Positions 1 through 5,882 of a DNA stretch of 15,357 bases are shown here, in pieces. The stretch covers positions 10,001 through 25,357 of the forward strand of contig CAJNDS010001273.1 of NCBI GenBank assembly GCA_905221605.1. Reading direction: 5' to 3'. Made by a program: the position numbers and the translations under genes. The notes under the pieces are model-generated. The model ran no database searches and had not been told where the DNA came from. It worked only from the letters and a program-made list of their open reading frames with translations. Origin of the DNA: Symbiodinium natans (lineage: Eukaryota; Sar; Dinophyceae; Suessiales; Symbiodiniaceae). The stretch's first letter is position 1. Each line of letters starts with the position of its first letter.

Positions 1-2
1 TA

Positions 3-2360
3 AAGCCGGAAAAGGCAGTACCCCAGGGCTCCGCCCCAGCATCAATGTATCGTCTCTGTGCTTCAACTGTTGCAAATAACTACTGCGATTACCTGGAGGC
101 AGTGCCACTGCCCCCCGCTCTAACCCCTCCGGCGTGCGAGGTTACCTCCTGCCAGGGGAAGAGCGATCCTCAGCCTGGCACAGCGCCACTAAATCCGGCC
201 GAGCCGCCCTCGCTGCCCATTACGGCCAAATCAGCAGACCTAAGCTTCATACCGAAGCCCTCTAAACCAGCCTCTAAACCGGAAAACTTAAGACCGCTCG
301 GCATCATTAGACCAGACGGAAAAGGAATAGCCTCAGAAGCTAGGAGACGGTTGGACCCCCTATTTAAGAAGGCTCACTTTGCTTCCCCTCAATTTGCCTA
401 CGTTCCAGGACGCGGGATAGCAGACGCTCAACTCCGGGTGATTGGCCACGCAAGGCGTGTCCGTGCCATGCTTCGCTCCCGAGCACCAGACAGGTTCAGC
501 GCTTCCAAGAGTAGGAAGGGAAAACCAGATCTGATCGGAGGCTTCGCCTTCTCACTAGACCTTTCTCAAGCCTTTGACAAAACTAGCAGAGAAGCCCTCC
601 TACGCTCACTCGCAACCTACGGAGCCTCACCAGAGGACATTGAGCTAGTGGCATTGCTTCATAGGGAAGCCCAGTATAACCTGCGGTATGGCAGAAGCCA
701 GGACACAGTAACCTCAACCAGAGGCATCAAACAGGGCTGCAAACTAGCCCCTTCGCTTTTCTCCCTCGTCATAACTGAGGCGTTCCGGCTAATGGCCACC
801 CACATAGGGTTCCCTCCAATACAACAGTTCCTCACAGGATTTGCGGATGACCTCGTCATTCACCGGGACATCCACAGCTGGTCGGACCTCTATGCAGCTC
901 ATGACATGGTAAGACTGCTACTGCACTATCTGCAAGAGGCTGGACGAGAGGTCAACTACGCCAAGTGCAATATTATGGTCAAACTGGCAGGTCGCCACGC
1001 ACAGCAGGCCAAGAAGCTCTTCAAGTCACAGGAACTGCGCTCGGGACGGAAGGTCACGGTCTGGAAAATAGACGCCCCAAACCAGCCTAGACGGCCAGTT
1101 TTGCTCTCAAACTCCTCTGCTCTTCCCCCACTTCCCTCCCTTCCTTCCTTTGAGCTGGTAGACTCCTTCAAGTACCTTGGGGTCATGGTCAGCTACTCAA
1201 ACCCGGAGGATCTCACTTTCACCTTACGACAAGAGCGAGCGGCGAAGAAAAAGCAGACAGTGCGAAAGTTTATACATAATAAGCGTAAGACAAAAACCGC
1301 ATCCAGGCTGCTCGTCTGGAGGGCCACTGTTTGGTCCACGGCCACTTTTGGCCTGGAATCTGTTGGCCTTTCAGGAAGGCAGGCACGAGCCCTTCGCTCA
1401 TGGCACGCCAGACAAGTGCGAGCGGTAACACATAACCCTGTGCATAAGACTCGAGAAACCACTGCAGCCCTCTTCACACGTCTAAAGCTTGTTCCTCCTC
1501 TTCAGCAGCTTCATGATCGCTCTGCTCAGCGCCTAGACTCACTTCGCAAGCGTCAGCGTGCAGCCCCAGCGAGTGAGGTCACCTCCTGCTCAACATCCAC
1601 GCTGGCCACCACGTGCCCTTTGTCACTCACTCAGCCTGGCGCCTGGCCTAACGAGGACATTCTAACCATTCCCTCTACCCTGCAAACGGCAGAGGAGATT
1701 GTAGCCTCCTATCGCAAGCTGCTCACGGAGATCGATAATGACCCTTCCCCAGACGTACCCATGCATGCCTGTTGCGGAAAGGTCTTTCGCACTGCGGCGG
1801 GCTTGAGAACACACCGCACAGTCAAGCACCCGGCCCCTGCTTTGCCACCTCTTGAGTTCTCCCGCCTAAAACACTCTGTGGGAGGCATGCCACAATGCTC
1901 AAGCTGCCAGGCGAAGTTCAAGAACTGGCACAATCTACAGCAACACGTTGAGCGCAGAGTCTGCAAACAGGATGGCTTTAAACTCTCTAAACCTGCAGCA
2001 GCCACCCTGGCTGACGTGGCTCACCCCAAGGCGAGTGAGGTTTCCTCCAGCCAGGAGGCAGAACCTTTATCAGGCCAGCAAGCTGTAGCTGCACCCTCAG
2101 TCCAGCTTACCTTGCAGTTAGACACAAAGCCGCTTCTCTCGCGCAATCGCACTGCGTTGCTGCAGCATGCCGGAGGACAGACTTTCCTCGAACTCATCAC
2201 GAGTGACCTTGGCCGGCAGCTTACCACAACCTGTCTCCTATGCGACTCATGGATAGCATCCACGACAAAAATAGCCTTTCACCTTACCAAAAACACGGAG
2301 CAGAATGGGATTCTTATAAAGCTTCTCCAGGGAACAACACTTCTAAAATGTATGTGCTAA
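3..2360 (+). CDS. Non-LTR retrotransposon reverse transcriptase with C2H2-like zinc fingers (5' partial)
   Basis: Reverse transcriptase of a LINE. It would copy the element's RNA into DNA at a nicked chromosomal target. Residues are counted from the first Met at 45, but the frame is open to the window edge, so the true start is probably upstream. Visible motifs are: IPKPSKP and RPLGII near 69-88; motif A FSLDLSQAFD near 169-178; motif B GIKQGCKLAPSLFS near 227-240; motif C FADDLVIH near 266-273 with both catalytic Asp present; motif D near 300-313; and motif E FKYLGV near 375-380. A basic stretch follows at 395-425. Zinc-finger-like segments lie at about 574-595 (first ligand His instead of Cys) and 618-640 (C-x2-C, H, C). 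A third begins at C730/C733 and is broken by the frame change at 2289-2293. E1, E2 and E3 are read in frame as C/S-E-V-T/S-S. The catalytic core looks intact. Confidence 0.88.
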   Translation, partial: KPEKAVPQGSAPASMYRLCASTVANNYCDYLEAVPLPPALTPPACEVTSCQGKSDPQPGTAPLNPAEPPSLPITAKSADLSFIPKPSKPASKPENLRPLGIIRPDGKGIASEARRRLDPLFKKAHFASPQFAYVPGRGIADAQLRVIGHARRVRAMLRSRAPDRFSASKSRKGKPDLIGGFAFSLDLSQAFDKTSREALLRSLATYGASPEDIELVALLHREAQYNLRYGRSQDTVTSTRGIKQGCKLAPSLFSLVITEAFRLMATHIGFPPIQQFLTGFADDLVIHRDIHSWSDLYAAHDMVRLLLHYLQEAGREVNYAKCNIMVKLAGRHAQQAKKLFKSQELRSGRKVTVWKIDAPNQPRRPVLLSNSSALPPLPSLPSFELVDSFKYLGVMVSYSNPEDLTFTLRQERAAKKKQTVRKFIHNKRKTKTASRLLVWRATVWSTATFGLESVGLSGRQARALRSWHARQVRAVTHNPVHKTRETTAALFTRLKLVPPLQQLHDRSAQRLDSLRKRQRAAPASEVTSCSTSTLATTCPLSLTQPGAWPNEDILTIPSTLQTAEEIVASYRKLLTEIDNDPSPDVPMHACCGKVFRTAAGLRTHRTVKHPAPALPPLEFSRLKHSVGGMPQCSSCQAKFKNWHNLQQHVERRVCKQDGFKLSKPAAATLADVAHPKASEVSSSQEAEPLSGQQAVAAPSVQLTLQLDTKPLLSRNRTALLQHAGGQTFLELITSDLGRQLTTTCLLCDSWIASTTKIAFHLTKNTEQNGILIKLLQGTTLLKCMC
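98..112 (+). repeat. Perfect 7-bp inverted repeat (GGCAGTG-C-CACTGCC)
   Basis: Perfect palindrome with a single central base, 12 nt upstream of hairpin E1 and within the RT reading frame. Purpose unknown. It does not contain the E core. Confidence 0.6.
124..158 (+). repeat. E hairpin 1 (inside RT ORF)
   Basis: Core GAGGTTACCTC at 138-148 (loop TTA) followed by CTG. Arms CCCCT...GGC on the left pair with GCC...AGGGG on the right, with a two-base bulge. It is read in frame as C-E-V-T-S-C. The upstream TGA of the consensus is absent (GTGCGAGG). Confidence 0.85.
1568..1590 (+). repeat. E hairpin 2 (between RT and zinc-finger segments)
   Basis: Core at 1575-1585, loop TCA. The immediate arms are AGC/GCT. 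A further perfect 7-bp pair, CAGCGTG (1554-1560) with CACGCTG (1598-1604), lies outside a symmetrical 7x7 internal loop. It is read in frame as S-E-V-T-S-C, in the linker between the RT and the first zinc finger. Confidence 0.85.
2030..2052 (+). repeat. E hairpin 3 (between zinc-finger segments)
   Basis: Core at 2037-2047, loop TTT, followed by CAG instead of CTG. Arms GGC/GCC are short. An alternative 6-bp pairing is CCTGGC (2006-2011) with GCCAGG (2050-2055). It is read in frame as S-E-V-S-S-S. Confidence 0.8.
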
Positions 2361-3616
2361 CCCGTCTGTCTCCCTGCCCTGCCTGCGGCGTGAAAGTGGA
2401 GAGTGTCCCCAGACACACAAAGCAGTGCCCAGTTATTCAACAATTGCAGCTTTTCTTCTTTCTTCACCCTGAGGCCTCCCTATCTAGATCTCACTCGTCT
2501 CTCCCACCAACTCAGGTGACACATTTTTCAGCGAATCACACTGGCGCCAGTGTATCTCTTTCTGCTGTCGTCACCCCAAGGCTGCACACGGCCACCCCCA
2601 CGCAACTAGAATCCCCGACGCGGGCCGGCCCCCTACCGGGGACAACCCAGCAGCAGACTCAGCCAGCTCCTAATAAATCTCTAAAGCCTAAACAAAGCCA
2701 GCTTCAAAGATGGTTTCGTCCAGGAGCTGCTCAGGTTGCACGGCAGAGTGCAGAACCTCCCCAGCCACCTGCGACGGACGCGGACGCCCTCACACATTCC
2801 TCACCGCCTACCATAGCTCAACCCATGCCCCAGCTGATTAACCCGCATAACTTGTGCTACGCCATTTCAGTCTTGCAAATGATAAGTGCTCTGTGGGAAG
2901 ATGCCACGGTGGACTGGTCTAATCTTCAGCCACTTCAGAGAGAACTTCGAGAAAGGGCATCGCGCCCGATCTCCATTCTAGCACTAGAATCATTACCACA
3001 TTGTCATCCTGACTGGAGGCTTGCGAACCGTCAGAGTGATGCACTAGAGTACTTAACGTTCCTGCTGGCTAATCACCATGGCTCTCTACAAAGTACCCCC
3101 TGGAAGCGAGTCTACGATGCTGACATACCTGACTCAACCGGCTTCTCCCCCCTGGTATTAACCTTTCCGGAAGGCACTGACCCGACCAGGTGGTCACAGC
3201 CTGACTCCTTGGCAGAGCCTGCCACAACCTACTCACTGTCTTTCTTCATTCACGAGTGGCATTCTCCGAATGATTCTAAGGCAGCGCTGCTGTACACGCC
3301 TCCATATATCTTTGTGTCTCTGCCAAGGTTCACGAACGCCGGGGAGAAGCAACATTGGAAGATTACTGGTCTGCAGGACGACATACAGCTACCAGCATGG
3401 ACCCGGCCGGACTCTCAATCTTTCGTTCACTACCAATCAGTTTCGGGACTCTTTCATATCGGACAGGAAGCCACCTCGGGCCATTACAGATCCTTCACTT
3501 TGCTTCCGTCCTTGCAGGTAGGGGATGATTCAAGCCCAGGCTCCTCTCCCACGAGTCAAGAACGAACACAGATGGAGTCCGGAGCTTATCTCCTACTCCT
3601 TCGCCGACTGAACTGA
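2240..3616 (+). CDS. Zinc finger plus USP-family (peptidase C19-like) cysteine protease, continuation of the LINE ORF
   Basis: Probable deubiquitinase. The Cys box NPHNLCYAISVLQ carries the nucleophile near C206. The QSDALEYL segment at 265-272 matches the conserved USP QQDAxEFL block. PYIFVSLPRF at 355-364 matches the xxLxRF strand. The His box ATSGHYRSF has H415. Acidic D429/D430 and a terminal AYLLLL strand complete the fold. A C-x2-C...H-x4-C finger lies at about 46-63. Residue 152 begins QSQLQRWF, a PIP-box-like motif. The ORF overlaps the RT frame by 120 nt. Reading shifts by -1 at the A-run 2289-2293 would complete the third zinc finger (C-x2-C-x12-H-x4-H), so the protein is probably the C-terminal half of the RT polypeptide and the Met at 2240 is not a real start. 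Whether the shift is programmed, decay or sequence error is unknown. E4 follows the stop by 9 nt. Confidence 0.8.
   Translation: MRLMDSIHDKNSLSPYQKHGAEWDSYKASPGNNTSKMYVLTRLSPCPACGVKVESVPRHTKQCPVIQQLQLFFFLHPEASLSRSHSSLPPTQVTHFSANHTGASVSLSAVVTPRLHTATPTQLESPTRAGPLPGTTQQQTQPAPNKSLKPKQSQLQRWFRPGAAQVARQSAEPPQPPATDADALTHSSPPTIAQPMPQLINPHNLCYAISVLQMISALWEDATVDWSNLQPLQRELRERASRPISILALESLPHCHPDWRLANRQSDALEYLTFLLANHHGSLQSTPWKRVYDADIPDSTGFSPLVLTFPEGTDPTRWSQPDSLAEPATTYSLSFFIHEWHSPNDSKAALLYTPPYIFVSLPRFTNAGEKQHWKITGLQDDIQLPAWTRPDSQSFVHYQSVSGLFHIGQEATSGHYRSFTLLPSLQVGDDSSPGSSPTSQERTQMESGAYLLLLRRLN
2289..2293 (+). other. Frame break between RT and USP frames at an A5 run
   Basis: In the upstream frame the third zinc finger stops making sense after its first His. 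In the -1 frame the next His follows at the right spacing. Either one A has been lost from the run or the ribosome slips here. The local codons are ACC AAA AAC, which resembles but does not fully match the A AAA AAC slippery heptamer. Confidence 0.6.
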
Positions 3617-3624
3617 TGTTTAAT

Positions 3625-3658
3625 CCACCTTCGAGTGAGGTCTCCTCCTGAAAGGTGG
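3625..3658 (+). repeat. E hairpin 4 (after USP stop, before the 3702 start)
   Basis: Core at 3637-3647, loop TCT. Left arm CCACCTT pairs with right arm AAGGTGG, seven perfect base pairs. It begins 9 nt after the USP stop and ends 44 nt before the next ATG. Its TGA (3636-3638) is in frame with that ATG. Confidence 0.9.
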
Positions 3659-3701
3659 GCAAGCAGCACCTACACGTGACCATGCTGAACCACAAAGCGC
3701 T

Positions 3702-4775
3702 ATGGAGCAAGCCCAGCAGGAGCTGCTGAATCATCCTGCACTATGCCAAGTGCTTTTTAAGAACCTCCCGCATCTCGCAGCATCCCCCATGGCTACACGG
3801 GCATTTGGCCCAGAGGAACGTTCTACTTCCCGAGAACTGGTTCCTGCTCACGAAAGAGACAGACCTACCAAGCAGCGACGCCAGGAGAAAGAGCTGGAAA
3901 AAGATGAGGACATGCCGCCGACCCGCCTACCCTCTGCATCCAGGAGGCCCAGAAGGACGGGACGCCGAAATGGCTCAAGACAAAGGGCCTCACGCAATGG
4001 AGCGCAGTCAGCAAAGCAAGAGGCCAAACCGACCGCAGACCTCTTGGCAAGCATCATCCTGGCTCTCTTGAACCACGAGGATGAACTGACGGCACTGAGA
4101 TACCACCATGGATGGATCTTCTACGCCACGGTGCACCAGGCGACGAGCGTGGTCCCTTCCTTGGCAAAGATTCAGCAACAATGGAAATCCGAAAGACCCC
4201 AGGAATCCCCTGGGATGCCCGTTCGTCTTGCATTGTTTGCAGGCCTTCTTCACGAACTGCACACCAGAGCCCAAAACTTTGACCACGTCGCCTACGACAG
4301 CACTCACCAGGACAAGGAGGCAGCTCTCATCTCCCTCTCCGGACCTCTCACCTCCCGAGGCAGACATCACACGGATGAGAACCCTGCCTTCTACTGGAAC
4401 TACATGCGATGGGACTCCAAAAAGCAGAAGACAGTGATCGATGCCCAACGCCCTCCCCTTTCCCCGAAGGTTGTCACCACTCAACTGGCAGCGATGCTAA
4501 AGCTCGACCAAGACCAGCTCACAAAATTTAGGCCATCCAGACCGCTGAGGACAAACCTAGCGGATGAAAAGCCGGTCATAGCCTTCCTCCTGGAATTGGC
4601 CCTCACAATCGGAGAAGACCACGAAGCCATGCATGCCTTCCGGCTTCTGGCAAACAACTCGATTTGGAACTTAGTTGGAGTCACCATGCGTAGGGAAGGA
4701 CTAAGACGGTCTCCACAGATGCAAGCCCTTCGCGACCAGCTGGAAGCGTTGAGAACAGGAGGAAATGAGGGCTAA
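3702..4775 (+). CDS. Unrecognised 357-residue protein with a basic linker and helical C-terminus
   Basis: No family was recognised. The first Met at 3702 is a good start because the TGA of E4 is in frame 66 nt upstream. Residues 1-50 are mixed. Residues 52-110 are strongly charged, with an Arg-rich patch (RRPRRTGRRNGSRQR) that could bind nucleic acid or serve as a nuclear signal. Residues 112-165 look helical (LLASIILALLNHEDELTALR), followed by a globular stretch with many aromatic residues around 228-237 (PAFYWNYMRW) and a helical end at 290-352. There is no signal peptide or clear membrane segment. From memory, and unchecked, the HEDELxxLR block resembles anonymous dinoflagellate proteins. 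It could be an ORF1-like nucleic-acid-binding protein of the element, but nothing proves this. E5 follows the stop by 10 nt. Confidence 0.6.
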   Translation: MEQAQQELLNHPALCQVLFKNLPHLAASPMATRAFGPEERSTSRELVPAHERDRPTKQRRQEKELEKDEDMPPTRLPSASRRPRRTGRRNGSRQRASRNGAQSAKQEAKPTADLLASIILALLNHEDELTALRYHHGWIFYATVHQATSVVPSLAKIQQQWKSERPQESPGMPVRLALFAGLLHELHTRAQNFDHVAYDSTHQDKEAALISLSGPLTSRGRHHTDENPAFYWNYMRWDSKKQKTVIDAQRPPLSPKVVTTQLAAMLKLDQDQLTKFRPSRPLRTNLADEKPVIAFLLELALTIGEDHEAMHAFRLLANNSIWNLVGVTMRREGLRRSPQMQALRDQLEALRTGGNEG

Positions 4776-4784
4776 TTTTCCAAT

Positions 4785-4815
4785 ACATCCGAGTCGAGGT
4801 CACCTCCTGCGATGT
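4785..4815 (+). repeat. E hairpin 5 (10 nt after the 4775 stop)
   Basis: Core at 4796-4806, loop TCA. Arms ACATC/GATGT pair perfectly, with one extra C-G pair after a bulge. The junction reads GAGTCGAGG, so the TGA of the consensus is lost. Confidence 0.85.
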
Positions 4816-4881
4816 TCAATGCCTTCATTTTAACCCCCATCGGGACGATTCAGTCCACGACACTCGGCCTCAGCCTACCAT

Positions 4882-4923
4882 CTTTTGACTCTCGTGTAGA
4901 GGTCCCCTCCTGAGAGGCAAAGG
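4882..4923 (+). repeat. E hairpin 6
   Basis: Core at 4899-4909, loop TCC. Arms CTCTC (4889-4893) and GAGAG (4912-4916) pair perfectly. After one mismatch the pairing extends through CTTTTG with CAAAGG (one wobble). The junction GTGTAGAGG differs from the consensus. Confidence 0.88.
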
Positions 4924-4942
4924 ACGCTGTTAACACAGCCCA

Positions 4943-4965
4943 CTTTTTCTACTTCTCGACCCAGG
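4943..4965 (+). promoter_or_regulatory. Pyrimidine tract ending in CAG, possible trans-splice acceptor
   Basis: The run TTTTTCTACTTCTCGACCCAG lies 20 nt after E6 and upstream of the small ORFs at 5154/5254. The pattern matches a 3' splice site. Use is not shown. Confidence 0.35.
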
Positions 4966-5253
4966 CGTGCAGCATCTGCCGGGAAAGAGATCCACAGTAT
5001 TGCAAACCTAGCCTCCCTACCTTAGCTAACATGTTCCTCTCTATGTTCCCAACCGAGGCTGTGACTCCTCGACACCAGCTGCTTACCTGAGCCGGTCGCA
5101 CAACAGGCCCTTGACCGCTTTGCCAAGACCGAGTGCATTCCTTGGTAATCTTCATGTCTAACCGAAGCTCCAATCTAGCTTCTGCACTAGCCGCACTGCT
5201 CACGCTGATCTCCGAGCTGACAGCCTCTAAGCCAGATTCCCTCTCATCGAGCA

Positions 5254-5517
5254 ATGGCAAACACCCCGGAGGGCACGATTCTCGCCATCGAAAACGCCCC
5301 GGGTACCTACACCAACACGACGTCAAACCAGGCAAATGCAGCCCAGGCTCTTGCCAAGGCAACTGCACCTCCGCTTACCCAACCATCATGCGGTGCCGGC
5401 TGCGACCAATGCCACAGTGCCCCGTGCATTCGACACAAGCCAGGACACCTATGGCATTGCTGTTATGCGTGCAGGGACTCCTGGGCGGTGCAACAGGCCC
5501 GCTCCAGGTACTGGTAA
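5254..5517 (+). CDS. Small Cys/His-rich protein, possible zinc-binding
   Basis: 87 residues from ATG 5254 to TAA 5515-5517. The N-terminal half is Ala/Thr/Asn-rich. The C-terminal half has a dense set of metal-ligand residues: CGAGCDQC, then PCIRHKPGHLWHCCYAC. The spacing could form one or two zinc-binding knuckles, but no named family was recognised. E6 lies upstream and E7 begins 30 nt after the stop, the same bracketing seen around the clear genes, which is the main reason to keep it. An overlapping frame (ATG 5154 to 5522) might supply a longer N-terminus through a +1 shift near 5250; alternatively that frame is the shadow. Function unknown. Confidence 0.4.
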   Translation: MANTPEGTILAIENAPGTYTNTTSNQANAAQALAKATAPPLTQPSCGAGCDQCHSAPCIRHKPGHLWHCCYACRDSWAVQQARSRYW

Positions 5518-5547
5518 ACTGAGCAGAGAATGGCTCGACATTTTGCG

Positions 5548-5576
5548 ACCAGCAAGTGAGGTCTCCTCCTGCAGGT
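5548..5576 (+). repeat. E hairpin 7 (30 nt after the small Cys-rich ORF)
   Basis: Core at 5558-5568, loop TCT. Arms ACCAGC/GCAGGT pair at five of six positions with one A-A mismatch. Confidence 0.85.
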
Positions 5577-5679
5577 AAAACGCAGCTAAGTAAATTTCAT
5601 AGCTGCACGCCGTCAATAGAGCCAGCCGATCTCCGAGAAAAAGTCCCTTATCCATGCCAGCCATAAGAGCCTCAAATCT

Positions 5680-5681
<2 letters not shown>

Positions 5682-5762
<81 letters not shown>

Positions 5763-5768
5763 CAACAG
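5682..5768 (+). repeat. (TC)n microsatellite running into TTTTTCAACAG
   Basis: About 38 TC units, then five T and CAACAG. Besides being a simple repeat, it forms an unusually long pyrimidine tract ending in AG upstream of the 5883 gene, so it could serve as the polypyrimidine tract of a splice acceptor. Translation through it would give Ser-Leu repeats; this is not considered coding. Confidence 0.9.
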
Positions 5769-5882
5769 AGCCTGCACAGGATTACCGACGCCGAGCCAAG
5801 TCTGAGCCAAATCTCACATTCCAATCAGATTCTGTGCTCAAGAGCCTCGACTCGACACCTCTGGTGCCGGGCATCTAGGACC

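Larger units (their letters stand above)
1..3616 (+). mobile_element. Non-LTR (LINE-type) retrotransposon coding region, 5' end outside the window
   Basis: Two overlapping open frames together encode reverse transcriptase, C2H2-like zinc fingers and a USP-type cysteine protease, in that order. No LTRs, integrase or RNase H are visible, and the RT motifs are of the non-LTR type. The frame of the first ORF is open to the left edge, so any N-terminal endonuclease would lie outside the window. Three E hairpins (E1-E3) sit inside the first ORF and E4 lies just after the second. A LINE-like 3' tail is not found near 3616; one occurs only at 15066-15118. The element may therefore extend across the whole window, or its tail may have been lost. 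Confidence 0.75.
4816..5253 (+). other. Intergenic stretch with E6 and a possible splice acceptor
   Basis: This holds hairpin E6 and a pyrimidine-rich run ending CCCAG near 4965. An open frame with ATG at 5154 runs to 5522; its early part (ALAALLTLISEL) could be an N-terminus for the small Cys-rich ORF if a +1 frame change lies near 5250. Nothing else is recognisable. Confidence 0.4.
5518..5882 (+). other. Intergenic stretch with E7 and a (TC)n tract
   Basis: Contains hairpin E7 (5548-5576), a (TC)n microsatellite ending TTTTTCAACAG, and then about 115 nt of probable leader before the ATG at 5883. Unlike the last four genes, no E hairpin lies between the acceptor-like AG and the start codon. 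Confidence 0.6.

Noticed and set aside
4008-4484. 158-codon minus-strand ORF and other minus-strand ORFs across the window
   Set aside because: They lie opposite better-supported + strand genes, show no domain, and have biased composition typical of antisense shadows.
5613-5810. Minus-strand ORF with Arg-Glu repeats
   Set aside because: It is a translation of the GA/TC microsatellite.
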